A DNA stretch of 64,000 nucleotides, from contig CBDCCU010000001.1 of assembly GCA_965214955.1 (NCBI GenBank), positions 251,819 to 315,818 of the forward strand. Direction: 5' to 3'. The notes beneath the pieces were generated by a model. That model did no database searches and had not been told where the DNA came from. It saw only the letters and a program-made list of their open reading frames with translations. The position numbers and the translations under genes were made by a program. Each line of letters begins with the position of its first letter. The first letter of the stretch is position 1. The stretch comes from Aliikangiella sp965214955. Its GTDB lineage: Bacteria; Pseudomonadota; Gammaproteobacteria; Enterobacterales; Kangiellaceae. Shown here piece by piece: positions 1 to 9,466 of this stretch.

Positions 1-25
1 AATTATAGCTTATGGCATAAAAATA

Positions 26-820
26 TTAAAAACCTTGTTGCTTTTTTATCATATCGTAAGCAGATTGAATTTCTTGTGATTTTTCGGTTGCCACCTTAAC
101 CATTTCTTCTGGCATTCCTTTTGATACGAGTTTATCAGGATGATGTTGTGACATTAGTTTACGATAGGCACGTTTAATTTCTTGTTTGCTTGCATTTTTT
201 GTAATACCTAGCACTTTGTAGGCTTGTTCTATAGAAGGGCCTGTTGTGCCAGTATATTGTCCTCGGCTATTGCGGTGGAAAGACTGTTGAGCAATAACCA
301 TTTCTACCAATTGAGTAATGCGAGCTGGTGGAATATGAAACGCTTGACCAATTTGGTACAAAATTTTCATTTCAGGATCAGAAACACTGCCGTCGGCAGT
401 TGCGGCAACAATTTGGATCTCTAAAAACATTTGTATTAATGATGGGCTACGGGAGCAATTAAATTTGAGATCTTCTAAGCATTGTTCAAAGTTAAAATTG
501 GCAGATTTACCTCGATTAAAAGCACTAATGGCTTGTTGGCGTTTTTCTCCTATAATGCCAAGGTTTTGCATAATTTGTTCGGCTGCGGCAATTTCATTTG
601 GGGTGACAACACCATCGGCTTTGGCTAAATGTCCCATCATGGCAAAGCTTGATTCAAAGAACACAGCTTGTGCTTGAGCTTGGTTTTGGTTGCCAAATAC
701 CGAGCCAAAGTTTTGGCGAACACTTTTATCGAACGAATGTCCGATCCATAGTCCAATTAATAGCCCTGGCAGGTTACCAATAATTAACCCTAATAGGCCG
801 CAGATAATTTTTCCGTTCAT
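26..820 (-). CDS. djlA: Membrane-anchored DnaJ-like co-chaperone DjlA
   Basis: DjlA is an inner-membrane J-domain protein that stimulates DnaK ATPase from the cytoplasmic side. The 264-residue protein begins with one hydrophobic, glycine-rich membrane segment (about residues 5-28). A TerB-like helical domain follows (about 55-175, with repeated acidic D-G-x-V loops), and a J domain lies at the C-terminus (about 198-264) with the diagnostic HPD triad in the sequence QHHPDKL. Length and domain order match the DjlA family. It ends the minus-strand group amgK-murU-djlA, with only one base between murU and djlA, so co-transcription is likely. A murU-amgK-lptD-surA-pdxA-rsmA neighbourhood is common in gammaproteobacteria. 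Identification rests on the combination of N-terminal anchor, TerB-like domain and C-terminal J domain. Confidence 0.93.
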   Translation of the reverse strand: MNGKIICGLLGLIIGNLPGLLIGLWIGHSFDKSVRQNFGSVFGNQNQAQAQAVFFESSFAMMGHLAKADGVVTPNEIAAAEQIMQNLGIIGEKRQQAISAFNRGKSANFNFEQCLEDLKFNCSRSPSLIQMFLEIQIVAATADGSVSDPEMKILYQIGQAFHIPPARITQLVEMVIAQQSFHRNSRGQYTGTTGPSIEQAYKVLGITKNASKQEIKRAYRKLMSQHHPDKLVSKGMPEEMVKVATEKSQEIQSAYDMIKKQQGF

Positions 821-821
821 A

Positions 822-1538
822 CTAATTACTCTTTTTAGCCATTTGTTGGCGCAAACTCTTTAAGCGTTGTGGGGTGCCTATATCTTGCCAAATTCCGTTA
901 AATTGATGCCCGCTAACCTGTTTTTTATCGGCAGCTTGTTTTAGTAGTGGCGCTAAACCAATGACTTCATCTTTTGGCATATTCTCTAATAATTGTGGTG
1001 AGAGTACAGATATTCCCGCATAAGTTAGTTTTTTGGGTGATGAGTTATTCACTAAGCCATTGTTAAGTCCAAAATCACCATTAGGGTTATGCGCTGGATT
1101 TGCTACTAGCACTAAGTGCGCAAGAGTATCTCCTGCTATAAGAGAGGGAATATTGGCTTTTTTAATTAGCTGATTAAAATTAATATTACACCAAGTATCA
1201 CCATTAACAATAATAAAAGGGCTGTTGCCTAAAATAGGGAGCGCTTTAATGATCCCTCCTGCGGTTTCTAGTGGAAGCTTCTCTCTGGACCAAGCAATTT
1301 TAACACCTAACTGACTGCCTGTTTGGAAATAAGCTTCAATTTGCTCACCAAGATAACTGTGATTTATCACCAGATCTTTAATGCCCGAGCGTTGTAGGTT
1401 TTCAATGGTGTATTCTAATAAAGGTTTATCATTAAGCTTAAGTAATGGTTTAGGTATGCTGGCAGTAAGAGGCATCATGCGTTTACCACGACCAGCCGCT
1501 AAGATCATGGCTTTAATTGGAGACGGTTGAGTATTCAT
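822..1538 (-). CDS. murU: N-acetylmuramate alpha-1-phosphate uridylyltransferase MurU
   Basis: MurU converts MurNAc alpha-1-phosphate and UTP to UDP-MurNAc in the recycling route that bypasses de novo, fosfomycin-sensitive synthesis. The 238-residue cytoplasmic protein is a nucleotidyltransferase. It shows the signature AAGRGKRMMPLT at residues 14-25, the KPLL motif after it, and the metal-binding region VNGDTWC near residue 113. It lies directly downstream of amgK, whose product makes the MurNAc-1-phosphate substrate, and this pairing separates MurU from generic sugar-phosphate nucleotidyltransferases such as RmlA or GlmU. A gap of 45 bases to amgK and one base to djlA suggests one transcript. 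The enzyme also works in concert with AnmK, encoded at 38.9-40.1 kb. Confidence 0.9.
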   Translation of the reverse strand: MNTQPSPIKAMILAAGRGKRMMPLTASIPKPLLKLNDKPLLEYTIENLQRSGIKDLVINHSYLGEQIEAYFQTGSQLGVKIAWSREKLPLETAGGIIKALPILGNSPFIIVNGDTWCNINFNQLIKKANIPSLIAGDTLAHLVLVANPAHNPNGDFGLNNGLVNNSSPKKLTYAGISVLSPQLLENMPKDEVIGLAPLLKQAADKKQVSGHQFNGIWQDIGTPQRLKSLRQQMAKKSN

Positions 1539-1583
1539 TAAAAGGTTTATTTTCTTCTAAACGGCGGTTATAAGAGTGACAAC

Positions 1584-2648
1584 TTAGTTAGCATTAAGTT
1601 TTGGCGCGATATGATCATTAAGTAGCTCGTAAAAAGGAGTGAGCTCATCATAACGACTAACTGCATCAATTAAATAATTAAAAGTATTTTGTAAATAGTT
1701 AAGGTATTCTGGTTTTTTATCGCGATAGTTTAAACGACAAAATATACCTAAAACTTTAATGTGGCGCTGAATTCCCATCCATTCGAATAGTTTAAAAAAG
1801 TGCTCAAAAGAACACATTAACAAGTTTTTATCTATCGCTTGCTGCCAATACTCGCGGCACCAGTCTTCTACTTGTTTTTTTGGCCAAACTAGATAGCAGT
1901 CTTTTAGTAGAGAGACTAAATCGTAGGTAATTGGGCCTAGTATGGCATCCTGAAAATCAATAACGGCAGGGTTGTTATGTTTAACAATCATTAAATTACG
2001 TGAGTGGTAATCTCTGTGAACGATGGTTTGAGGTTGTTCAAGTGCGCTTAAGGTAATAAGTTCAAATGTTTGCTCTATGGTTTGTTGGTGCTCTGCATCT
2101 AACGCTAAATTTAAGTGGCGATCAATAAACCAATCCCTAAATAAGCTCATTTCAAATTGTAGAAATTGAGCGTCGTAATTAGGTAAAAATTGATAATCTT
2201 CGGTTGGTATTTGTTGAATTTTTAATAATGCTTTTATAGCATCTTTATAGTGCTGATTGGCTGAGTTTGGAGACTGCTTTAGCTGGCTAAAATAAAGAGA
2301 GCTACCTAAGTCCTCAATGAGAAAAAAGCCTTTTTCGATGTGACTAAAAAACTGCTGTGGCACTCGAACTTGGTTTTTATTAAGTAGTTCGCTAACCTTG
2401 ATAAAGCCTAAATTATTAACCCATTCTGCGGGTGAATTAACAGCTAAAAGACTGTTATGCTGATTACCATTGCCGTCAGTAAATGGTTGGGTTAAATTAA
2501 GCCGATAATAATGGCGAAAACTAGCATCCCCTGACATTCTTTGAGCTGAAAAGGCAATTTTACCGAGCTTTTCAGTTACCCAACTCATTAGGGCATTTCC
2601 ATTGTTTTGAGTGACTTTTATTCCATTAGGCTGGTTGGGTTTTTTCAT
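1584..2648 (-). CDS. amgK: N-acetylmuramate/N-acetylglucosamine kinase AmgK
   Basis: AmgK phosphorylates MurNAc (and GlcNAc) at the anomeric position, the step before MurU. The 354-residue protein has the aminoglycoside-phosphotransferase/choline-kinase fold. The catalytic loop reads IVHRDYHSRNLMI (about residues 211-223), with the Asp base and Asn ligand, followed by the metal-binding VIDFQDA near residue 230. The N-terminal lobe has the SGDASFRHYYR element typical of this family. It is divergently transcribed from lptD across a 189-base intergenic region, as in Pseudomonas-type genomes. No signal peptide is seen, so it is cytoplasmic. The pairing with murU and the SGDASFRHYYR element support AmgK over other APH-family kinases. 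Confidence 0.9.
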   Translation of the reverse strand: MKKPNQPNGIKVTQNNGNALMSWVTEKLGKIAFSAQRMSGDASFRHYYRLNLTQPFTDGNGNQHNSLLAVNSPAEWVNNLGFIKVSELLNKNQVRVPQQFFSHIEKGFFLIEDLGSSLYFSQLKQSPNSANQHYKDAIKALLKIQQIPTEDYQFLPNYDAQFLQFEMSLFRDWFIDRHLNLALDAEHQQTIEQTFELITLSALEQPQTIVHRDYHSRNLMIVKHNNPAVIDFQDAILGPITYDLVSLLKDCYLVWPKKQVEDWCREYWQQAIDKNLLMCSFEHFFKLFEWMGIQRHIKVLGIFCRLNYRDKKPEYLNYLQNTFNYLIDAVSRYDELTPFYELLNDHIAPKLNAN

Positions 2649-2837
2649 TGGATAATCGTTTTTTATAAAAAGTTAGGGCTGTTTATGATCAATAATGCCT
2701 TGCTTGCATAATAAGTACAAGAATTACCGTCTCTGTTGTTCCCGCTAGCGCTAATTTCCAGTATTATGCGTGTGCTATTTTGTATGTGCCGAGATTAAGA
2801 GCGTTTGTATACGCTGAAATTAAGCACGTTTATTTGA

Positions 2838-5162
2838 TTGTTGAGTCTTGTGAATAATTCTTTTTATCTTAAAAGTAGGGTTGGTTGGATTGCGCTGGGA
2901 ATTGTGTCTCTGCCTGCGTTGGCGGATAAAAAAGAGCACAATCAGCCAGATACCTCCTTTCAGTTAAGCTGCTCACAACCAATAAACAGAAGTTTTAATT
3001 TTGAAAATAAAGCCATTCCAAAAGGTAAGCATATTATTGGCTTTGATTTTTCAGAAAATATTAGCGAGCAAAAAACACACCTTTCGGGTAATGTTATTTT
3101 TAAAAATTGGCAATCAACCATTAAAGCAGATGATTTGATCATCGATCAGCTTACCAAGCAATTAGATGCTACAGGCAATGTAAGCATTGAGTCTGAATCT
3201 TCGTTATTTGAGGTAGATTCACTTTCTCAAGATGGAGAGTCTCAGCAAATACTATTACAAAACGGTGCGTTTTCGTTATTTGAAAGCGGTGCTCAAGGTT
3301 CGGCTGAGCAAATTGAAGTTAATGTGGGAGAGCCAACGACTTTAACTAATTTAACTTATAGTAGCTGTCCTAAAGGCGAAGAAGATTGGCAGCTAAGTAT
3401 GACTGATCTTGAGCTTAATCATCAGTCAGGGCGTGGTGAAGCTTACAACACCGTTTTTAGAGTGGCTGATATCCCAGTTTTTTACTTACCTTACCTATCA
3501 TTTCCTATAGATAACAGACGCCAAACTGGGCTTTTATATCCAGAGATAACCAATGACGATAAAAACGGACTAGACTACACTCAGCCAATTTATTGGAACA
3601 TTGCGCCTTGGACTGACTTAACTTTTTATCCGCGCTGGATTGAAAAAAGGGGAACTCAACTTGGAGCTGAGTTTCGCTGGTTAGCGACAAAAAGTTTAAC
3701 TCAATGGCAATTTGAGTATTTGGATAATGATAAAGTAGTTGAAGAGCAAGTGGCTTTAACAGGCGATGCCTCAATTATTGAAGCGGCACCTAAGCGATGG
3801 CATTCTGTTTTTACTCATGAGGCTAAATTTAGTCAAAACTGGCAATTATCAATTAATGCTAATCGGGTGAGTGATAGCGAATATTTACGCGATTTTAGCT
3901 CGGGGCTAGAGGCATCAACACAAACTTATTTAGAAAGCGTGGCACATTTAAGCTATGCCGATCCAATTTGGAATATTGATCTTTTTGCCGAAAGTGATCA
4001 AAGTTTAATTGGGCAAGGTATTTACCGACTAATGCCAAGTTTAAGAATAAATGGCGACAAAGATACGGGCAGTTTTCGTTGGCAGGTTAATGGTGAATGG
4101 ACTGAATTTGACCACCCCGACGCTACTGCCGTTATTGGCTCACGGCGTCATATTGCACCGAGTGTAAGCTATCAAATTGAAAATTCTTGGGGCAATATAA
4201 CACCCAAGCTAAGCTATTGGTCTACCGAATACGAGCTTGAAAACCCAATACAAAATACCAACGAAAAATTTTCTCGTAATCTTGCGGTATTTAGCCTTGA
4301 TGCAGGTATGACATTTGAAAAAGCGCTTAGCTGGAATAACCAGCAATATGTGCATTTATTAAGCCCAAGGTTGTTTTATGCTCACATTCCTTATGAGCAA
4401 CAAAATAATATTCAACTGTTTGATACTCAGCTACCATTATTGAGTTTTCGGCAGCTCTGGCAAGAGAACCGATTTAGTGGCATTGATAGAGTGGGCGACA
4501 CAAACCATCTTAGTATTGCGATTGAAAACCAGTTTATAAACAATAAAACAGCCAAATCTTCTTTGCGCTTTGATTTAGGGCGTAAAGTGTATTTTGATGA
4601 CAGGCAAATTGGATTAAATGCTGAACAATTAGAAACTAATGGTTCTAGTGCATGGATTGCTGGGCTTGATTGGCAAGTTTCTGATAGCCTGAGCGTGAAG
4701 AACTTTGTAGAATGGCAGTCGAGTAATTCAACAACTAATCAAGCTTACACCACAATAAAATTTGAACCTCAAGCCAATCATATTGTCAATTTAACTCATC
4801 GTTACCGTGATCAAGGGGTTAATCAAGTTCAAGAGAGTGATTTTTCCTTTGCCTGGCCTATTAATGCAGAGTGGCGTTTAGTTGGAAGATGGTATAATGA
4901 CGATTCGCGAAAGCAAATTATAGAGTCGTTGGCGGGTATTGAATATGAGTCTTGTTGTTGGGCAATGCGAATAGTGGCGCAAAAGTATTTGAATACCCAG
5001 CTCGACAGTAATGGTTTTCCCATTACAAATATCAGCGATGAATATACCAGTGGCATTCACGTTCAGTTCGTTTTTAAAGGGTTGGGCAGCGCGGGTAAAA
5101 GCGGGTTGGGAAATGTATTGGAAAGCGGTATTAATGGTTACCGCGACTCGCTAGAAAATTGA
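2838..5162 (+). CDS. lptD: LPS-assembly protein LptD (outer-membrane translocon)
   Basis: LptD, together with lipoprotein LptE, inserts lipopolysaccharide into the outer leaflet of the outer membrane. The 774-residue protein starts with a secretion signal ending near ALADKK. An OstA/LptA-like beta-jellyroll follows (about residues 70-200: repeated GNV and DDL elements, TLTNLTYSSCP), then the long beta-barrel from the family motif YLPYLSFPIDNRRQTGLLYPEI (starting near residue 215) to the C-terminus. Cysteines in the N-terminal part (SC near 44) and the pair ESCCW near residue 700 fit the disulfide pattern of LptD. There is no ATG start: TTG 2838, TTG 2841 or GTG 2850 are the candidates, so the exact N-terminus is uncertain. 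surA, the periplasmic chaperone LptD depends on, follows 112 bases downstream. Confidence 0.93.
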   Translation: MLSLVNNSFYLKSRVGWIALGIVSLPALADKKEHNQPDTSFQLSCSQPINRSFNFENKAIPKGKHIIGFDFSENISEQKTHLSGNVIFKNWQSTIKADDLIIDQLTKQLDATGNVSIESESSLFEVDSLSQDGESQQILLQNGAFSLFESGAQGSAEQIEVNVGEPTTLTNLTYSSCPKGEEDWQLSMTDLELNHQSGRGEAYNTVFRVADIPVFYLPYLSFPIDNRRQTGLLYPEITNDDKNGLDYTQPIYWNIAPWTDLTFYPRWIEKRGTQLGAEFRWLATKSLTQWQFEYLDNDKVVEEQVALTGDASIIEAAPKRWHSVFTHEAKFSQNWQLSINANRVSDSEYLRDFSSGLEASTQTYLESVAHLSYADPIWNIDLFAESDQSLIGQGIYRLMPSLRINGDKDTGSFRWQVNGEWTEFDHPDATAVIGSRRHIAPSVSYQIENSWGNITPKLSYWSTEYELENPIQNTNEKFSRNLAVFSLDAGMTFEKALSWNNQQYVHLLSPRLFYAHIPYEQQNNIQLFDTQLPLLSFRQLWQENRFSGIDRVGDTNHLSIAIENQFINNKTAKSSLRFDLGRKVYFDDRQIGLNAEQLETNGSSAWIAGLDWQVSDSLSVKNFVEWQSSNSTTNQAYTTIKFEPQANHIVNLTHRYRDQGVNQVQESDFSFAWPINAEWRLVGRWYNDDSRKQIIESLAGIEYESCCWAMRIVAQKYLNTQLDSNGFPITNISDEYTSGIHVQFVFKGLGSAGKSGLGNVLESGINGYRDSLEN

Positions 5163-5274
5163 GTTGAAACAAGCAGCTTGAAGTAGAGCGGATATCATAT
5201 TTGGATATGTTGATTATTGGTAATTGGAATTATCAGTAATTAGAATTAATTATAGTATTGGAATTAATTGAAAA

Positions 5275-6570
5275 ATGAAGAAAACTTTAAAATCTTTTGG
5301 TGTATTTGTATTGTTAACCAGCACTTGGATAAGCCATGCAGCAGACTCTCAGCTGATTGACCGTGTGGTGGCCTTGGTTGATGAAGATGTGGTTTTAGCC
5401 AGTGAATTGGTGAGAAGAACTAATCAAGTTATAGATCAATTATCAACCAGAAAACAATCGGTTCCTCCTGTTGATAAGCTAAAAGAACAAGTGCTCGACC
5501 GTTTAGTGATTGAGTCTTTACAGGTACAGATGGCTAAGCGAGTTGGGGTTAGAATTAGTGATGCTGAGCTTGATGCAACCCTAGGAATGATAGCTAACCA
5601 GAATAAAGTATCACCTGAGCAGTTTCAAAAAAACACCGAGGCTGGTGGCACGCCTTGGGCAGTTTTTAGAGAAGATGTAAGACGTGAAATTATGATCTCT
5701 CGTGTGTCAAACGGTGCAGTTTCAAGACGCATTAAAGTGAGTGATAAAGAGGTTGATAATTTAATTACTCAAATTGAGTCACAAGGTGCTAACCAAGCGC
5801 AGTATTCTATTGGTCATATTTTATTGCCGCTACCCGAAGGTGCTTCACCAGAGGAAATTAATGAAGTACGAACTTTAGCCGAGCGACTCATTACTGAGCT
5901 GCGAGATGGAGCTAATTTTGAGCAAATTGCCATTGCTAATTCTAAAGGGCAAAACGCATTACAAGGTGGTGATTTAGGATTTCGCTCTTTATCACAGTTG
6001 CCGACATTATTTTCATCCAATGTAAAAAATATGCAAGCAGGTGATATTTCAGAGCCACTAAGAAGTGGCAGTGGTTTACATATTTTAAAGGTTAAAGAGG
6101 TAAAGGGCGGATTTGAAAAACATAGTGTTATGCAAACGCACGTGCGCCATATTTTAATTACCCCAAATGCTATTCTTGATGATAAAGCAGCGTTAGATAA
6201 AGCTAATTTAGTGCGTCAACGTATTTTAGATGGTGAAAAGTTTGATGAGCTAGCCATTGAGTTTTCTGATGATAAAGGCTCAGGCTCTATTGGTGGGGAC
6301 TTAAAATGGTCCGATCCAGGGACTTTTGTTGCACCATTTAATGAAGCAATGGATGCATTGGCAATTGGCGAGATTAGCCAGCCAGTAAAAACTGAATTTG
6401 GCTACCATATCATTGAAGTATTGGGCAGGCGCGACCAAGACCAAACCGAAGAAAAGAAGCGCGAAAATGCTTATCGTATGCTTCATAACCGAAAGTTTGA
6501 AGAAGAAAGGCAACTTTGGGTTCAAGAAATGAAAGAACAGGCGTATATTAAAATTATCGACGACAAATAG
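5275..6570 (+). CDS. surA: Periplasmic chaperone/peptidyl-prolyl isomerase SurA
   Basis: SurA escorts unfolded beta-barrel proteins, LptD among them, through the periplasm to the BAM complex. The 431-residue protein has a signal peptide (KKTLKSFGVFVLLTSTWISHAAD) and an N-terminal SurA chaperone domain beginning with the family phrase IDRVVALVDEDVVLASEL. Two parvulin domains follow, at about residues 175-275 (YSIGHILLPLPEGA...GGDLGF) and 287-385 (VRHILITPNA...GGDLKWSDPG, ending FGYHIIEV). A short C-terminal helix completes the E. coli-like order. The start at ATG 5275 is immediately followed by a typical Sec signal. pdxA and rsmA follow with gaps of 31 and 8 bases, as in the classical lptD-surA-pdxA-rsmA operon. 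Confidence 0.96.
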   Translation: MKKTLKSFGVFVLLTSTWISHAADSQLIDRVVALVDEDVVLASELVRRTNQVIDQLSTRKQSVPPVDKLKEQVLDRLVIESLQVQMAKRVGVRISDAELDATLGMIANQNKVSPEQFQKNTEAGGTPWAVFREDVRREIMISRVSNGAVSRRIKVSDKEVDNLITQIESQGANQAQYSIGHILLPLPEGASPEEINEVRTLAERLITELRDGANFEQIAIANSKGQNALQGGDLGFRSLSQLPTLFSSNVKNMQAGDISEPLRSGSGLHILKVKEVKGGFEKHSVMQTHVRHILITPNAILDDKAALDKANLVRQRILDGEKFDELAIEFSDDKGSGSIGGDLKWSDPGTFVAPFNEAMDALAIGEISQPVKTEFGYHIIEVLGRRDQDQTEEKKRENAYRMLHNRKFEEERQLWVQEMKEQAYIKIIDDK

Positions 6571-6601
6571 ATTGTTTTAATTACATCATAAGTTTTTAAT
6601 T

Positions 6602-7591
6602 ATGCAGCAAGTTCAAAATTTGCTCCCTCGAATTGTTTTAACTATGGGGGAGCCTGCGGGAATTGGGCCTGAACTATTAGTCCGTATTGCCAGCTTATCC
6701 TTCAACGCGCAAATTATTGTTTTAGCCGATAGCCAGTTATTAAAAGCAGTTGCCCATAAGCTGGGTGTTGCACTAACTTTATCTCATATTGATTGGCAGT
6801 CTCAGCCCAAACTTCACCAGCCTAATCATTTATGGATAGAAGAGCATTCTTGCATTGAAACAGTTGTGACAGGCCAGCTAAATACCGCCAATGCACAAGT
6901 TGCACTTAACATATTGCAACGAGCCAGTGATTTGGCGCTTGATGGTAAGGCTCAGGCGATTGTAACAGCGCCAGTGCATAAGGCTAACTTAAATCAAGTT
7001 GATCCCTTGTTTTTAGGTCATACTGAGTATTTAGCCAAAAGAGCCAAGGTTGATCAGGTTGTGATGATGCTAGCCACTCGTGATCTTAAGGTGGCACTAG
7101 CAACAACCCATTTGCCATTAGCACAAGTGCCGCAAGCCATATCACAAGAAAAATTGGCGACAACGATTAAAATCATTAACCAAAGCTTTGCTCATACAAA
7201 GCAGCCAATTAAAATTGCCGTTAGCGGATTAAATCCACATGCTGGTGAGGATGGCATTTTAGGTAATGAAGAGGTTACTACCATTACTCCCGTTATTAAA
7301 GCGCTTCAAGCTCAGAAAATTAATGTGAATGGACCTTTCCCAGCAGATACCTTATTTACCCCGCAAAATAGGAAAAACTTTGATGTATTTTTAGCTATGT
7401 ATCATGATCAAGGTTTGCCAGTGATCAAAGCATTAGGTTTTGGCGAATGTGTTAATGTGACTTTAGGTTTGCCTTATGTTCGCACCTCTGTTGATCATGG
7501 TACTGCGCTTGATATTGCTGCGGATTTTTCAGCATCAAACGAAAGCCTTGCTTTTGCGCTAAACTATGCGATTGAATTGGTGCAAGGATAA
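6602..7591 (+). CDS. pdxA: 4-hydroxythreonine-4-phosphate dehydrogenase PdxA
   Basis: PdxA oxidises 4-phosphohydroxy-L-threonine with NAD in the DXP-dependent pathway to pyridoxal 5-phosphate. The 329-residue cytoplasmic enzyme shows the N-terminal TMGEPAGIGPEL motif. It also has the substrate and metal-binding stretches TAPVHKANL (about 121-129) and GHTEYLA (about 139), NPHAGEDG (about 210), and the C-terminal MYHDQGLPVIK with a metal-ligand His. These are the conserved features of the family and the length is normal. It sits between surA and rsmA, the usual gammaproteobacterial position. Confidence 0.96.
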   Translation: MQQVQNLLPRIVLTMGEPAGIGPELLVRIASLSFNAQIIVLADSQLLKAVAHKLGVALTLSHIDWQSQPKLHQPNHLWIEEHSCIETVVTGQLNTANAQVALNILQRASDLALDGKAQAIVTAPVHKANLNQVDPLFLGHTEYLAKRAKVDQVVMMLATRDLKVALATTHLPLAQVPQAISQEKLATTIKIINQSFAHTKQPIKIAVSGLNPHAGEDGILGNEEVTTITPVIKALQAQKINVNGPFPADTLFTPQNRKNFDVFLAMYHDQGLPVIKALGFGECVNVTLGLPYVRTSVDHGTALDIAADFSASNESLAFALNYAIELVQG

Positions 7592-7599
7592 AATAAAAC

Positions 7600-8400
7600 A
7601 TGAAAGTATTTAACCCCAATCAGCATCAGGCAAAAAAACGCTTTGGGCAAAATTTTTTAACCGATCAGGGGATCATTGAGCGTATTGTTAGGTCAATTCA
7701 GCCAAAGCAAGGGCAAAATATTTTAGAGATAGGTCCAGGACTAGGCGCATTAACTCGATTAACTTTGCCTGCGGTAAAACAGATGACGGTTATTGAGCTT
7801 GATAGAGATGTTATTCCAAAGCTTCAGTTTAATTGTGATGGTTTAGGAAAGCTGACTATTGTTCAGCAAGATGCACTAAAAACTAACTTCGCTGAATACG
7901 CTAAAGAAAAGTCTTTAAGAGTGATAGGTAATTTACCCTATAATATTTCGACACCTATTTTATTTCATTTATTTAGTCATCTTTCTGCTATTGATGATAT
8001 GCATTTTATGCTGCAAAAAGAAGTGGTTGATCGCATTGTTGCGACACCAGGTAGTAAGGCGTATGGTAGGCTTACGGTAATGACAAGCTATTTTTGCGAT
8101 TCACAAAACTTATTTTTAGTGCCGCCAACAGCCTTTTCTCCGCCTCCTAAAGTTGATTCAGCTATTGTTCGTTTAACCCCAAAATCTCAGCAACTTAAAT
8201 TAAATGATTATCAGCTATTTGCTACTATGGTTACCGAAGCTTTTAATATGCGCCGTAAAACAGTGCGCAACGTATGGAGAAAACGCTTAGATAGTGAAGC
8301 GTTAGCAAAAATTGGTATAGATGCAAAGTTAAGACCTGAAAATCTCACCTTAGAAAACTTTGTTGATGCGGCTAATTATGTTTTTGAGCAAAGCGCTTAA
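7600..8400 (+). CDS. rsmA: 16S rRNA (adenine1518-N6/adenine1519-N6)-dimethyltransferase RsmA
   Basis: RsmA (KsgA) dimethylates two adjacent adenines in the 3'-terminal hairpin of 16S rRNA and acts as a late 30S maturation checkpoint. The 266-residue protein begins with the hallmark KKRFGQNFLTD. It has the SAM-binding motif I ILEIGPGLGALT (about 41-52) and the catalytic motif IV NLPYNIS (about residue 111). The C-terminal helical domain contains EAFNMRRKTVRN. The gene starts 8 bases after pdxA. In many relatives apaG-apaH follow here; in this window they are absent and a glycosyltransferase gene follows. Confidence 0.97.
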   Translation: MKVFNPNQHQAKKRFGQNFLTDQGIIERIVRSIQPKQGQNILEIGPGLGALTRLTLPAVKQMTVIELDRDVIPKLQFNCDGLGKLTIVQQDALKTNFAEYAKEKSLRVIGNLPYNISTPILFHLFSHLSAIDDMHFMLQKEVVDRIVATPGSKAYGRLTVMTSYFCDSQNLFLVPPTAFSPPPKVDSAIVRLTPKSQQLKLNDYQLFATMVTEAFNMRRKTVRNVWRKRLDSEALAKIGIDAKLRPENLTLENFVDAANYVFEQSA

Positions 8401-8480
8401 CTACCTAGTTCGATCAGGACTTTGAAAAAGGGTATAATAACAAATTACTTTTTTATACAAATTAATGCGTAAACGTTACT

Positions 8481-9374
8481 ATGCAAAACACAAAAACTTA
8501 CCCACCTGTATGGTATAGCAAGCTGTTAATTCAGTTATTTAGAGCATTTGTAAAAAAAGCTTTGCCGCCAAGCTGGTTTTGCCGAGAAATTCCTGCTGAA
8601 AATAAACGTGCTGCTAAAACAGGAAAGCTGCAATTAGAAATTGTTAGTCACTGTTGGCAATATAGTAATATGCTGACCTATCAGCTTAGCTCCTTTGTTA
8701 ATAACCCACCTCAAAACACCGATTTAACTGTTACTGTTTTTTATGCAGAGGAAGATGTTGATACCAAAGCAACACTCGATTTTTTTGCTGAAAAAAATAT
8801 CGAAAATATCACTTGGAATTGGCAACCACTTTCAAAACCAAAACTATTTAGGCGCGCTATTGGCAGAAATATGGCGGCGTTAGCAACCAAAGCCGATTGG
8901 GTGTGGTATACCGATTGCGACATTATTTTTCACCAAAACTGCATTGACTCTTTAACTGAGTCTTTGCAAGGCAAGCAGGGCTCACTTTATTATCCTCGTC
9001 AAGAGCGAACAACACCAATGCTTAAAGAGTCTGATCCTATGCTTAGAAAAGGGCGCAAGCCGCAATTGGTTGACATTGATGCCGAAGAGTTTAGTTTGCA
9101 CTCTCGTGATAAAGCCAAAGGAGCCTTTCAAATAGTGCATGGCGATATTGCAAGAGCCATTGGTTACTGCGATAAAATGCGAGCGTTTCAAACCCAAGTT
9201 GAGCATTGGAGCAAAACTTATGAAGATACCGCCTTCCGCTGGTTATTAAAAACTCGCGGTACACCAATTGACGTTGAAGGTGTTTATCAAATTAGGCATG
9301 TGGTTAAAGGGCGTTATAAAAAAGATAGCAGTATTTCTCGTATTCGCAGTAAGATCAGAAGAATTCAAGAGTAA
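8481..9374 (+). CDS. Putative GT-A fold (family 2-like) glycosyltransferase
   Basis: The 297-residue protein resembles glycosyltransferases of the GT-A fold. A beta-alpha segment begins LEIVSHCWQYSNMLTYQLSSF (from about residue 52), a second strand is LTVTVFYAEED, and a DxD-type nucleotide-sugar/metal motif occurs in ADWVWYTDCDIIF (about residues 138-150). The acceptor or donor cannot be told from the sequence. No signal peptide or clear membrane segment is present, although the N-terminus (LLIQLFRAFVKKALPP) is amphipathic and could attach to the membrane. A sulfotransferase gene follows 92 bases downstream, so the two may decorate the same polysaccharide or glycolipid (inference). The pair occupies the place where apaG/apaH are often found. 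Confidence 0.7.
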   Translation: MQNTKTYPPVWYSKLLIQLFRAFVKKALPPSWFCREIPAENKRAAKTGKLQLEIVSHCWQYSNMLTYQLSSFVNNPPQNTDLTVTVFYAEEDVDTKATLDFFAEKNIENITWNWQPLSKPKLFRRAIGRNMAALATKADWVWYTDCDIIFHQNCIDSLTESLQGKQGSLYYPRQERTTPMLKESDPMLRKGRKPQLVDIDAEEFSLHSRDKAKGAFQIVHGDIARAIGYCDKMRAFQTQVEHWSKTYEDTAFRWLLKTRGTPIDVEGVYQIRHVVKGRYKKDSSISRIRSKIRRIQE

Positions 9375-9466
9375 GCAATTGGCTTTTTATGGATAAGTTT
9401 CGATGACATTAACTAAAGCTTTTACTATTAAATATTGAAAATTATACTTGGTTCACTACAGCACGA